Position numbers and translations under genes: made by a program. DNA of 64,000 bases, from positions 1,612,001 to 1,676,000 of the forward strand of contig JAUFSD010000010.1 of assembly GCA_033030425.1 (NCBI GenBank), read 5' to 3'. The DNA is from Verpa conica. Taxonomy: Eukaryota > Ascomycota > Pezizomycetes > Pezizales > Morchellaceae. The notes beneath the pieces are model-generated. The model worked only from the letters and a program-made list of their open reading frames with translations, made no database searches and was not told the DNA's origin. This document shows positions 24,577 through 37,300 of this stretch, piece by piece; position 1 is the first letter of the stretch; every line of letters begins with the position of its first letter.

Positions 24577-27500
24577 TGATTTCCTCAAAACTTAACTCTT
24601 GCACTATCGACGGCTATTTCCATTCCGGAATTTCGAACAACTGTTCATGCAGATCTAGCGGTATCACCAAGTAAACAACAAACAATATCAAAATCAACAC
24701 TATCAATACTATCTTCATTAAAACTACCAGCGCAATGCCATGTAGCACATCAACACGAATTCCCCTTTTCGTGATCCCGAAATTAGGTGTATGATGGATT
24801 TACATTTATGACTAGACCGGCGTGGAATAGAACAGCGCGCGGAATCACCTGTTGTACACGTACCTGGGGCCAAGGTCCCACAGCTCTGAAACGGGTAGTT
24901 CTCATACGTATGATGTTAAGCACTTTTATATTTCTTTAAAATACTAGCAAGACACATATATCACTGCAGCTACCTGACAGCTGTACATGAATCCTCACTA
25001 TTACTATGTTGGTTGACTTATATGTTAAAAATACGGTTTATACCTTGCGTCAAGAGTTGAAGTACTACTACTCACAAATATGTACTCTTAGCCCTGCAGT
25101 TAATTAATTAACAATGACGATCAGGGGTACCAATCGAGGGTTAGGGTTATTGTGTAACCGTTCGGTTTCATGCGGGCCGGAAGCAAGAGAACCCTCCCTC
25201 GGAATACACATTCTCTAGCATTTTGTATCTCAGTAAAGGTAATTAGTCCACAGAAACATAACGCCTAACAGTCTATTACACTCGATATCCATATCTATTA
25301 TTAATAATAATAATGATATGTTATCTACCTACGGCTCCTCTCTTGATTGTCAGTCGAGGGCCTCGGCAATAACTCAGTTAATGCACGAGATCAAGAAAAA
25401 CGAAAGCCTCTACCAGGTGATGCGTCTCGATCTTGACAAACATTCTACTCTTATCATTGTAGAACTGCTGAGTTAATAGTAGTGGGCGGAACGTGTTCCG
25501 TAGGTAGCCTCATCGCTTTACAGGCGTAATGTGGCTTGCATATATCTAGCAGCAGACACATGTACAATTGCCGGGGTACTGTTGTGGAGAAATTTTACAG
25601 GGCTTACATTAAAGGCGATAGCATTAGATGCGCGGTTTCTGGGGCAAGGTACAGCAAGCACTCAGAGCTTTTCCTTTCCTTTTTCCTTTGCAGCCTTTGC
25701 AGCTAATAGATGGAGTATTCAGTTAGAATTCACAAAGTGGACCCATCCAGCTGAAGTGACAGATCTTTGGGTGCCCTAAAAATAGAGCACATCAAAAAAT
25801 CAAATCCAGGTACCCCATATTGTAGGTACCACGATGCAGCCGTTGACATACGTTGACGCACCAATCACCTTCACGATCGAGCAGCATGGTATTCTAGATT
25901 GAGGGCTTCAACTGGCTTATTTTCCTAGAAGGGTGGGCTTAATAGTACTCTATACTATTAGCGGTATTCCCAACCGGCCGGTCTTCGCTGTATCAACCAA
26001 CGGGTGTCATGTATACGTGGTGTTCTGTCCCTGGTCCCTCGCAACCCACATACCTGTCTATTTTTGGGTACTATAGCCTACTACGAGCACTCTTCTCGGA
26101 CAGGGAAAAGCACTGTTAGAAGCACGGGATATAATTCGAGGCGATGCATAGATTAACCTGTCGACTGGGCATAATAACTAGACTTGCATGTTCGGGGCCT
26201 TCCTGATAGTATATACATAACTCAGTCAGTATCTTCTAGCTGCAGTACAGATATCCCTTCGTGATCACAAAATATTACTCCCAGCTGGTACAAACACTAC
26301 TCCACTAGCTAGTCTACCAGAATAATCTAGTCCAGTTGCGGTCTCCTGATTCTCGTCCTCTTTCATTCATGCGGCATGTCCAATTCTAATGACCTTGTGA
26401 TCTCTATATTGCAGCTCTTCTCATGGCCTGTGATATCTTCTAGAGATAGAGAAGATCACTTCTCCCACCCAATGCATAGCCGGGCTGGAGATAATCGTTA
26501 AAGATGCAATTAAAACTGCGTGGTAAATACATCACCAAACCAATGTCTTTGCTCTCATAGGAAATTAAACGCTCAATTGAAGGGAATTCCTCAGCCTAGC
26601 TCCCCTCAGTGTAATACAATGCAATGATTTCCTCTCGTGTTCATTCTCTTGCCGTTGATCGAGCCAGGCTTTTAACACCACAATAATCAATGCGTTTGAG
26701 CTGTTAGATTACTTGTGCGATTAGTAGGTCTTTCCACCATCAGCTTTGTTGTACACAGACCTTTCCAGCAAATTATTCGAATATACATAGATATATGTAG
26801 AATTATTCAAGTTTCTAACAGTCACTTGCAGGATTGAAAAGCGCTGCCTACATTTTTGTAGCTGTAACGGACTACAAGTCCTCTTACTCGATCCACGCAC
26901 TATCGAGAGCTGTATATCCCAATAACACGAAGCAATGACATACACTAGCTCCAGGGCTATAACTCCGCCCCAAGGCCATCTAGAAGAACAAGGCTCTAAA
27001 TCTACTGGCATCGGAGGGCTATGCGTTAAAGTCACCTCTCTCGAATTATTTGATCTTGCCTACCTACGGATCGTAACAGAACTTCAATTGTGCGAGTGAT
27101 CTCCGAAATCGATTTCAATACCGTAAATCTGTCATGAGATGGTAGTAGCTAAGGGGATCTTTAAACTATTCTAGAGTTCAAAAGCGACTTCGTCTAGATA
27201 GTATAAACCTAGCATTCTACTTTATAGGACAGGCTGACTCCAGTTTACATAGTTCCATAATCAAATACCTGTAGCCCTATTCGAATGACCTAGCTTTGGA
27301 TATGGAGATACCTTAGATACATCAAAGATTCCTGCAATTAGCCTTCCTTTAGTCGATCAGCAGTATGGGCGGAGTATTATCGCCTAGAAAATCCATTCTT
27401 CATCATTACAAACAATAAATTACCAATACGCGATACAGTTTTTTTTTTTTTTTTTACAGCATCTTCGAGGTGTACCGTTGTAATATTTTGATACGCTAAA

Positions 27501-29638
27501 AGAAAAACGTCTCTGGAAGTCGTCGGAGCCATTATCGACTTTTTTTTCGACGCCTTCTTAACGGGACATGCAACTTCAAAAAAGAAAGAATATGGAAACA
27601 GAATCCTTATCAAAAGAACAGATATACCAGTTATGACTCCGGCCCAATTATGAGCACTCTTGCCGGGATCTTCTGAGGATTTAACATTACGTGCCCGATG
27701 GCGTATCCCGCACCAACGGACCGTGATCGGAGCAAACGATATAGGCACAGCTGAAGAAAACCTCGGGAGTTTATTTGCTTATCTATTCCATCAATTACAT
27801 CTATCTCTGATATGACTGAGGTTCCGATACGAAGGTGCCTATGAGTTTAATTACACGTGGGAACAATGATATATCTCGAATCAGCATGCAAGCTAGGATC
27901 CATTTGTACGCCTCATGCTGTCTTTTCGATCACGTACAAAAGCTCCAAAAAACAATTACAAGACATTCAGCCGTCGCCCGTAGGTTTTACTTAGGTAACC
28001 ATAATAAGTTGTAAAACGTCAATACTAGGCAACCGTCATAGTACAGTTTCAATAGCTAGTTATACAGCCGAAGTCTGATCACAGGCCGGGGAATTAATCC
28101 CGTAACCACTAGCTATCAATAAAATAGACCTCTTCACAGAGAGCTCTAATCTTCTCAACTGTAGTCAAGCGCTAATTACTGTGGTATATGAGGCAATTTA
28201 AGGTGACCATAACTAAGTCAGTTTTCAGTCTGTTGGGTTTTGGGACGATCGCTATACCCAAAGCAGATCGATCTATAACAGCTAAGCTAGAGATTTTGTC
28301 ATGAAGCATCGATTGACTTATAGGCTGTTTGATTCTTGATTAATTCAAACATTTCGAAGTATTTATTAATTCTATAACATTAATATTTTAAATTTATACA
28401 GTGTCTAATTTGATAATACTAAACTGAACTGATATATATGCTTAAATCCCATAGTCTAATTTCCCTCAAGAGTATTGTGGGGCTTAAACGACGTATATAG
28501 GCACACTTTAAGGCACGTAGATCGCATTTTCTGAAGGTTATCTGATAACGGCTGGGCGGGTAATATAAACATAGAGAAATATATAGCTTCGATGTGCATG
28601 TGTGCATGTGGTAGTTGGTTGGTTGATTTTTTGGGCCGGGTGAACCAGATAATCAATAGTATTGGAAGCTATGGAATTAATTATTTCCATTCTTTCGGCC
28701 TACATCTGTTTATAATAGATCAGACTTCGACAATATGTCAAATCGGCTTAATTTGCGCGGGTTTAAAACAGGACGTACGCTCAGTGCTTTTTAGTTTGCT
28801 CCCGTACATTATTCATAGAGATACATGTACGTACACATACACAATGCAATTACAGACCTCGACTTGAGCAAATTCTCGAGAATACAAGGCTGCAAAAAAA
28901 AAAAAAACTAGCCGGAGAATTAATCAGGGAAACAAAAAGAAAAGAAAACATTTACAGGAATTAGGTACGATAAGCTAGGTTGTACATCGTGGCGCGCGGA
29001 TCGGCATATTGACTAGCTCGACTGATTTTGCGAAAAGTGCTTTTTTAATTTGGACTTACAAGCGATAAATGTGATTTCTGCGGGGATTTCTCGATTAGGT
29101 TGCGGGGGACTCACTAATTATTCGTATTTCGATATATCTGTCTTTTGTGGTGTGTGTACTATAAGTATATACGCACGCTAATTGGCTCATGTGAATGAAT
29201 GAATGAACGTTCATTAAAAACTCATATCATTAGGCATCATTAGGCATCATTAAACCTTAAAAAAAAACACTATTGGATGTGCAAAAACATATCAAGAGTA
29301 TCCCCACATAAGAGCAAGCAGCTAGGTGGACTCAACAATGAACTCAGCCCATCACCACAAAAAAAGAAAGAAAGAAAGAAAGAAAAGAGGATAACCCCAC
29401 TCTTTCTTGACCTAAAGATTGCCAATATCTCTCTTTAGTTCCATGTGATTACCAATGGTACTGTGAAACTAAACACGTGTCAAAACCTTTCCCAATTAAG
29501 GGAGATGAGAGGCCTGGATGAAGAAAGGACAAATGAAAATCTCCCCAAAGTTATCGATCATGAACTAGATGATTCATCCAAGGAAAAAAAAAAAACTCAT
29601 ATCCTACTTTTCCAGCTCTTGTAATCTTACTTAACCGG

Positions 29639-30298
29639 TTAAATGTAAGAGAGGCTCTGAGTCTCAAACATATCGATATCCTGTTCAAGCCCAAGCGTTG
29701 AACATGCGAACTGCTCATCGCGTAGGAATCTGTCTATGGGTGATTCACCCCTGTAATCATTCCCAAATAATGATTCGAGGCACTTGATAGGAGGTGATGG
29801 AAGCTCAGAAGAGGTGGTATTCCCAGGTAGTAGTTGATCGATACCTGCAAGCAACATTGAGGTATTATGGAGGCGTTCGAGAATCCGAGTACATTGTCGA
29901 CATCCAGAGATTAACTTAGTCTTAGTCCCATGTACGCAATAGCACCTTTTGGCTTGAGATTTGGGTCGGCGTTGCGCTCTTCCTTTTTTGGTGGCTGTGT
30001 GGTTCTTGTGTGGACGATCGGGAATCGTAAGACATTCCATTCCCTTATTGCTACAAGTTAATAAAATCCATAGATTGGGTAAAGTGTTATTGAATGGTTT
30101 ATAACAAACCTTCAGCATTTCGCTATAGTCAACTTTTGGCGACTCGTAAGTTTCTCTGGTATTCTGAACAGCCGCTCTGTTGAGACAATTCATGCATCTA
30201 GCAGCTCAAGTCAGTTGGGAGTACAGAAAAGATAGGTTATGGTCTTACCTTTTGCACTTGGTGCATACAAGTTTATTTTGGAGGCTTGATTCCGTCAT
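29639..30298 (-). CDS. Small Cys-motif protein, lineage family member A, function unknown
   Basis: Two exons: 30298-30249 and 30197-29639, joined across a 51-nt intron (GTAAG..CTAG, phase 2), giving about 202 aa. The join creates a compact cysteine block, LVCTKCKRCMNCLN, with one Cys every third residue. A second block lies mid-protein, KRCYCVHGTKTKLISGCRQCTR. A stretch from 30109 to 30051 looks like a second intron but breaks the frame if removed, so it is kept as coding. The C-terminal half (IDQLL...IKCLESLFG...IDRFLRDEQFACSTLG) aligns with the gene at 33673-34374, with the same Cys-x2-Cys-Thr-Arg start, spacing and order. The cysteine blocks suggest metal binding, but no named zinc-finger family fits. 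Confidence 0.6.
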
Positions 30299-33200
30299 AG
30301 CTTTATTAGAATATGATAGGGGCTGTGGTTGGGGCTGAGGTGGGTCTCTAAAATGGCTCTTCTTTACTTTGGGTTTGCCGGGGAGTGGGGGGAGATATAT
30401 AGTGAAAAAAAAAACCCTAATGATCAATAAAACCCCCAAGGCTCTAAAACAAGGCTGATCAACATAGAGCTCAAATTCTTCTTACATGAATATAAACGCA
30501 GGGGTGCACGCATGCACAGAGATTGTGGCAGTTAATAGTTGGCTTACTCCTCCCCACACAGAGCTTTCAGAGAAACTAGTCGTTTGCACGAACTCTAACA
30601 TCTGTCACAAACCTAAATCAAACATGCATGCATGTAGATGAATGAATAGTATCAGGATTCCAGTCCCTCCTCTTTACTGGTACGCTGTCATGAGTGATTG
30701 GATCTAAAACAATAATGCATAATAGTATCATATGTAGGGGGAAAAATGAGAAGAACCCAACTGTCAATCGAGGCTCTACTCATCGATCCATATCTAGCGT
30801 CCTAATTAAAAAATTAAAATAACTCACGTGTACTCAGTTATGTAATGCTGCTAATTTTTTTTTTTAAAAAAAGAGTGTGCCATACTAATACCAATAGCCT
30901 TAGGACAAAGCTAAGTAACTCTATATGCTACATACATCTCTGAGATGACATCAAGTTCTATAATTGCCAAGCTATCTAAATCGCTCGATTCTCTACCACT
31001 CTGTGCGGAAAGCCTTCTTCCTGGAGGAATAAAAAAAAATAACTTCACAGTTAGTCAGTTAACAGGGGCTTCCAAATTTCCTCCAAGTTGTCTTACATTA
31101 TAATACCGGTCCGAGGTCAATTTAGGCATAGCTAGGTAGGCAGTTTCACTCAGGACGTTGGACTTCGGAATATTTGTGAAACAGGAATTAATGTTGCTCG
31201 ACAGGAGATCTTTTTTAGGTAGGGTTTCTCCAAGCAACCCGAACTCAGATCTAGCGGGTGGGATATTTTTCTTAGACACCCAACAATACGAGGATGGCAG
31301 ACAAGTACATAACCATCGATCATGAACCATATTAGGGTAGCTCCAAACCGCTTATTAATCCTATGATAAGCACAAATACCTTGGTAATAGTTATAGTATA
31401 CTATTGCGCTAGCTACGTACTACTTATATACTCATACAATGTAGGGATTGAATATTATAGGTCTTGATCACGCCATAGCCCTGCTGTATGCGATATTCTT
31501 GTATCTAGAATCAACATTACGAAACTATGATAAAGGGATCGATTATTAGCAGCGCTAAATACCGCAAAGGACGATCAATCTCGTCTTGTCAGCTTGGTGT
31601 TAGTAGGTTACAGGAGTGAATACACGAATTGTCTAGCCAGGAAGATAAGAAAAGGAACTGGCCAAGCTCATATTAACTTGCAAGGCTCAACATATGACGA
31701 CTGCCTAGCTTGTAATATCGATCCATTGTGCCGTCTTCACCAGTCACATGAATAATGTGGACTCAAGAGGAAAAGATGTCTCTACACTTGGTGGTTGTAA
31801 GTACAATAAAAAACAGTATTATTACACCCAAAAGAAACTCAGTGCATTTATTGACTCTAGACTCAAGAGAGCCTATGTCGCGAATTTGGTGGGATTGTGG
31901 TCGGTTGAGGTACATGAACCCGTAGAGACCATATGCAGCTTCCCCCACCAAGTCGTGGGCCGTCCCTCCTCTCCCGTCTCACATGCCTCGGTGCTATAGG
32001 TCTCATTCCCCAGAGACTCTGCCCTGAGCGCAATGTCCAGAATGGGGACACCAACCCACCGGCCGCTGCCTCCGATTCCTTCCCGGCTTTAACACCTTCC
32101 ACGCCATCGTTTAATCAAGCGAAGACTAGAAAAAGCAACGAACTGGTGCGACCGGCTGGTGAAATTTCCGGAACGTGGTTATCTGCCAGCGGGGGGATGT
32201 CTCTCTGGCCACCTGCGTCCTTGCGTTTATACACTAGCGTATTCTACAAGCGTGTTGTGATGGCGCATATCGCGCTTATTCTCTACGCCACACTCACTCC
32301 CCCCTTATTTGACTCACCTATATATTGAGCCAGATATGATTACCGGCATTCGTAATACCGTTCATTATGCGTTTACAGCTCACAAGGCTCTTCTAGGCTA
32401 CACCTTAAGCAGGTAAGGCTGATAAATCCCACTCGTAAGCTCTAGCCATGTAATATACGCATAAATGTATGAGGCTGTTCTATATCTGTATTTTATTTAT
32501 GATATTGTAGGAATTGATTTATGGTGTGATAATAAATTATTTTATCCAATTTGTGGTATGTACTATGGTTGATTGATTTATATGTTTATTTATTCACTAA
32601 ATTGAGCTCGATATACTTATGATTAATTAAATCATTCATCGAATTTATAGCGCGGTTTTTAGGTCCGAGTGATTATGTGTGACTTAGTATTAATGTCGAA
32701 CAGGGTGTAGCCAGATACTCCTAGAGTCCAACTAGCCCTAGAAATAAACCATTGTGGTAAATAAACGCCTAGTTTTTTTTTACGTCATGGGATATCTACC
32801 ACATTATCCTAAATCAAGTATTTAAAGTACATATATTAGTAGTTTAGGGCTACAACTACCGGGACTAGGATGAGAAGAAGGACAAACAGCGGTGGTAATA
32901 GATGTAGAATACCATATACTTTCTCAATTGCAGCCTTACATGAAAACTACGTTAATTATGAAAACTGATATATCACAAGCTAAAGGCTAGGAGTAAAATA
33001 GTGCGTAAGGCACCGTCATTTAGAAATTCAAAGTACCAAAGAACCTTGTTATTTCTACCTAGTACTAAATGGGAATAATCCTTGATATAAAGCAAGCGCG
33101 GCTATAAAAGGTCCAGTGTAACCGCTGTTTGTACATTGCTAGTCTGTAAAACCAAGCCTCGGTGGCACAGCTGCAGTAGACACCACCTCATATGTAGTAA

Positions 33201-33672
33201 GACAATATAGATACGGAATAATCAAAACTTGCATGCAGGTTGTGACAACAGTATTTCTTTAACGTAGATGAGCATATTTCAATAGACTTCGACAAACTTT
33301 TATCTTATTTGTTACTTAATTGCATTGGCGCCCCGACACACAAAGCAATCCGCTTATAAGATGGGCCAGATATCGTCACGTACGTCAACGTACTTGATTA
33401 TTAGACTCGAGTCATTAACCAAGCCTAGACTAAACCAGGTGTGAAATTTCGTTCTTTTTTCTCTCTCCCCCCCCCCACCCTATTACACACTGAAATTTTT
33501 TTTTTTTTAAAGCGACATGAAAAGACAAAAGAAAACCCCCCAGCTAACCTACGAACCCCCCTTTTAAAACTCCAACTCAAGAAATTCCAAATAAACAAAA
33601 AAAAAAAAAAAAAAGAACCCCTTAGTAAGACACGTTGTAATACATAAAAACGAAACATAAAAGCCAGTTTGA
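30299..33672. other. Intergenic between the two Cys-motif paralogues
   Basis: Contains the promoter of the 30298 gene (a TATATCT-type box lies roughly 100 bp upstream on the minus strand). The rest is AT-rich. Open frames at 31055-31330 (minus) and 31933-32328 (plus) have no recognisable content. No RNA gene or intact mobile element seen. Confidence 0.5.
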
Positions 33673-34374
33673 CTAAAACGGGGGAGAGATATTCAACTCT
33701 CCAATCCCACCACCCAATGCACAAATCGAAGATTGCTCGTCATAGCCCTCAAGTAGAAATCTTCCTATATGACTGTATTCAAGGCTATTAATCTTAGTAT
33801 CAGGATAAGACTGTTGATTTATCGGTAAAGAGGCGTAAGAGACATCCGCAGTTGTGCCGAATAAGTTGTCAATCTCCTTCAAGATGGATGGAATTCTATC
33901 GTAATGGTGGGACACTCTTGTGCATGTGTAGCACTCGAGGGGTTGGGTCTTTGGGTAGACTGCATTATCAGGGCATTGGTGTTCTTTTTTGGGGGGACTC
34001 GCTTGTTTTGGGTGGTTGGCTGTAGATGTTTCGCTTGTTATCTTGGAACGGATGGTTGGTTTGTTCTCTTGGGTAGACTGGGTTAGGTTAGTATGTGGTT
34101 TTCATAGATAGTGGTGGTGTAAGAGACTAACGTTTGTGTATTGGTTGTCTCTTTCTTTAGTAATGGAGTCTAACGCGTGGTTCGTGACTGAACTTAGGGA
34201 AAGCGATGCGTCAAGATATGTACTAAAGTAAAGTCAGTAAGAGTAAATCCCGTATATTTAGAGTATCTAAAGGATGTAGGAGTTAAGAGTTCGGATAAAT
34301 AAAAGGCAATCGTACCGTTTATATTCATCATACTGGGCTTGGGATGAAACTTTGATCACCATAGATGAAGACAT
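33673..34374 (-). CDS. Small protein, lineage family member B, function unknown
   Basis: Three exons: 34374-34316, 34192-34132 and 34077-33673, about 174 aa. Intron 1 (123 nt) is phase 2, the same position and phase as intron 1 of the paralogue at 30248. Intron 2 (54 nt) ends in ACTAACCTAACCCAG with a clear branch site. The C-terminal half begins LECYTCTRVSHHYDRIPSIL and continues KEIDNLF, SLEYSHIGRFL and DEQSSICALGG, matching the paralogue in order and spacing. The first cysteine block of member A is absent here (QYDEYKR replaces CTKCKR), so that block is not essential to the family. A TATATAACC box lies about 105 bp upstream. Function unknown. Confidence 0.6.
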
Positions 34375-37300
34375 GATGGTTTTTGGAAGTATCAACAATT
34401 GAGATGTTGGAGAATAATAGTTGAGAACGTGAGGAGGTGATACAAATTAAGGATGAAGGGGATAGGGGAAGCCTGGGGTTATATAGATTCCGAGAAGAGC
34501 TGTGGAGAAAAAGTAACAGAGGGCGGCATAACAAGGGCTTTTATTTCATTTGGTGATGAGTAAATTATAGCGAAGCCCGCCAGGGACCAAGAGAAAAATC
34601 CGTAAAGTGCCTGCAATGCACCATACCAGAAGCCCTGATGTGCTCGCCTTGCACGGACTCCACGAACGCTAGATTCATCTGACTATAGAATTTCCCGCCG
34701 TAGTTGCTCCCTTATCACTGATCCAAGAAAAATACAAGAGGCAATCCTAGAATATTTGCGCAGTGGCATCTCCATAAATAATGCAGCTTGTCTGGCTTGC
34801 ACCTGTTTCCATGAGGCTATAAAACTGATCACGTGATTCTTTTTTCGGTGTCAAGAGCCAACCCTCGAGTTTTCGAGTTTACCAGAACCAGACTTCTACG
34901 TAAGGAGATTTGTAAAACTGGCATAGCCTCCAAGGGTTCAGTAGACGTGTCCACCTAGCTAGCTGAAGGAACCGGCCACACTCTTCTGCTCCTAAAACCC
35001 CGCATCTCACGATTACCGCGCTTAAGGTTTAATTATCTATCTAGCCAGATAAAGTAGTATTATACGCCAGTCCAATGATAGGCTGCCGCGTCTACCCCAA
35101 ATACAATTACCGCGCTTAAAGCACCCTTGTTATCCGCGGCTAAACGGCAACACGCCATCTATATGACTTGTCGGCTGCATGTGCGTCTGACGCCTTGATC
35201 GCGTCTATTAAAAACTTATACCACGGTTACAATAACCACGTAACAGAAACATGCGATACCGTGTCTCAGGCGAACCGGCGCTCGGGAGTTTGGTTAAGCG
35301 AGTCCGGGGGTACATGACCCCCGCCTGAGCCCGAGGATCACTTTGTACTATACCATGAAATCGTTTGATTCACGCTAATATTTCCCGTTCCTATCCCTCC
35401 GGTATTTAGAACCGGGTCTTGCTTCTCTAGATTCTGTTACACGTTACCCCTCATCTGAGTGATGTTCTGATGAGGGATTCAAAACAGTACACGGCTTTTT
35501 TTTGATAGCGTCGAACTTTCGGCATGAACCCTACTATAGACACCAGTAGTGTTGGTGACCGTGGCCACAGTATAGTATCACCATTTATTAACTGTCTTGC
35601 CGTGACAGCTGCAGTATTGCGAGTCCAAGGCGGCTGTAAATCTTTTCTAATTCTATTCGAGGACCCGGAATCCCGCCTCCCCTTTGTCTTACGCCTCTGA
35701 GCAAGGAAGCAATTGCAAACATATGCTTGGGATACACACTTTACACTAGGTCCGTCCCCAAATAAGAGACCCTCTCGGGCCTGAAGAGTCAGAACATATA
35801 ACGCAACATAATTATAGACCGGATAACTTCTCCAGAGCTTCCGAAACATCCATTCACTCTAGCAAGGAGCTAGGCTTATTGTCCCAAGAGTCTTGGTACC
35901 GTATGGTTTGTGATAAACGCTCGGTCACACAAGACGTTAGAGTTGCCTTCCCAGGTAAGGCGGGGGGGGGCCTCCCCCCCCTTTTCCCTCCCTTTCTTCA
36001 GTGCTTCGCTAGAGAAGGGAATTTTGAACGTCTTGTGTGACCGGGCCATTTTATCACCTATAGCAGTTCCGTAGATCTTCGAGGATGTCTCATGATCAAT
36101 AGAGGTAGTGATAAGCTTTGTCCCCCGCTCGATCCCCCCACATGCACACCCTAGATATGTCGGGTAATTTTCTGTGTTTCTAACGCCCCTCCCCTCGAGA
36201 TGTGCCAATTATGCATATTTATATATTTTTTTTGCTTCTTTTCCAGCCACTCCGTCTTTTAGGTCCAGCGGAGATGAGCAAACGTGTAGGAAAAAAAAAA
36301 AAACCAAAGTAACTATGAGACTACTTGATACGAAAAGAGAGCGAATAACCTTGGCAGGAGGCGGATAAGAATAACTCGATCAAATCACTCTTGACCTATT
36401 AATTCCTCTTCTTAGGGTATCTCTCTCTCTCTACGCGCTTGACCGGCTCGGAAAACCGGTTTAGGACCTTTTTTTTTTTTTTTTTCCCCTCGAAAAGAGA
36501 TCGTTGCTAGGCTCGTATTCTGAGAAAGAAAGAAAAAAGAAAACTCCCCTGGTTCCCCCCCCACCATCGAGCCATAGAGGTACACTTTGTGGTCGGTATA
36601 GATAACACCCACGCATCGCAATCCCGGGAAAATAAACGGTGCGGTAGTACAAATCGTATCTTTGTTAGATTTCAATGTTGGTCATGTGACCAATTACTTG
36701 GAAGACTAGCCACGGAAATCTAGCCACATGACCATCAAAACCTGGTACCTGTGAGCAGACCTATAACCTTCAAAAGAGAGATGCTAGCACTTGAAAGATA
36801 TTACCCTAGCGTAAAAAAAGCTACAAATAGGACCTTTGACGAGTTGATGGTATCGAGCCTGGCTGCAAGGCTATTATATCTGGAAATCGAACCAGCTTTG
36901 TCATGGCCACGTTCACCTGGAGTTCTTGTCCGGTCCAATTGAGTCTAATATGGAGAAGGTCCAGCCTTGCATGTTACGATTACTATATATGTTTGAATAT
37001 TCCTATATGCGCTTGGCGTCTCAGTTTCTATGTATCTTCTTCGGCTATGCTAGTCTTTGTAGGCCCTCAGTTAACGCAAAGCTAGAATCTCGTGCCTCAT
37101 CTTATTGTTAGTGGTATTCGACCCTCTATCTAAAAATATTCTTAAGAAATATACTCTAAGAACTACAATGAATTTAATAAAGTAGGGAATACTATAAGAT
37201 TCGAGTGTAGCAAAGGCATTAATAAACGCCATGTAAAATTATAAACTACGGAATTCCTAGGTAGAGATAAATCACCATATATAGGAAAAACCACAGGTCC

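Larger units (their letters stand above)
19032..29638. other. Long gene-poor AT-rich tract with degraded repeats
   Basis: No intact recognised gene in 10.6 kb. Visible items are listed separately: a possible coding remnant at 19308-19813, a pogo-like end near 20117, stop-riddled coding relics at 21850-22600, an open frame at 24256-24576 and a small tandem repeat at 23909. A 9-bp inverted repeat (caccgagtg and cactcggtg) lies near 19931-19975. Poly(A)/poly(T) runs and short microsatellites are frequent. The tract resembles decayed transposon territory. Confidence 0.55.

Noticed and set aside
29200..29225. ATTC/GAAT repeats as another LINE tail
   Set aside because: Only the simple repeat matches; the adjoining LINE 3' sequence (catgtactta) is absent.
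30051..30109. Second intron in the 29639-30298 gene, by analogy with its paralogue
   Set aside because: GTTTG..TGTAG ends are plausible but removal creates an immediate in-frame stop; kept as coding.
31933..32328. 131-aa plus-strand open frame
   Set aside because: Low-information Pro/Ser/Leu composition, no recognised motif, overlapping open frames on the other strand.
35876..36208. 110-aa minus-strand open frame
   Set aside because: Runs through both arms and the G/C core of the foldback element, so the frame is a by-product of the palindrome.
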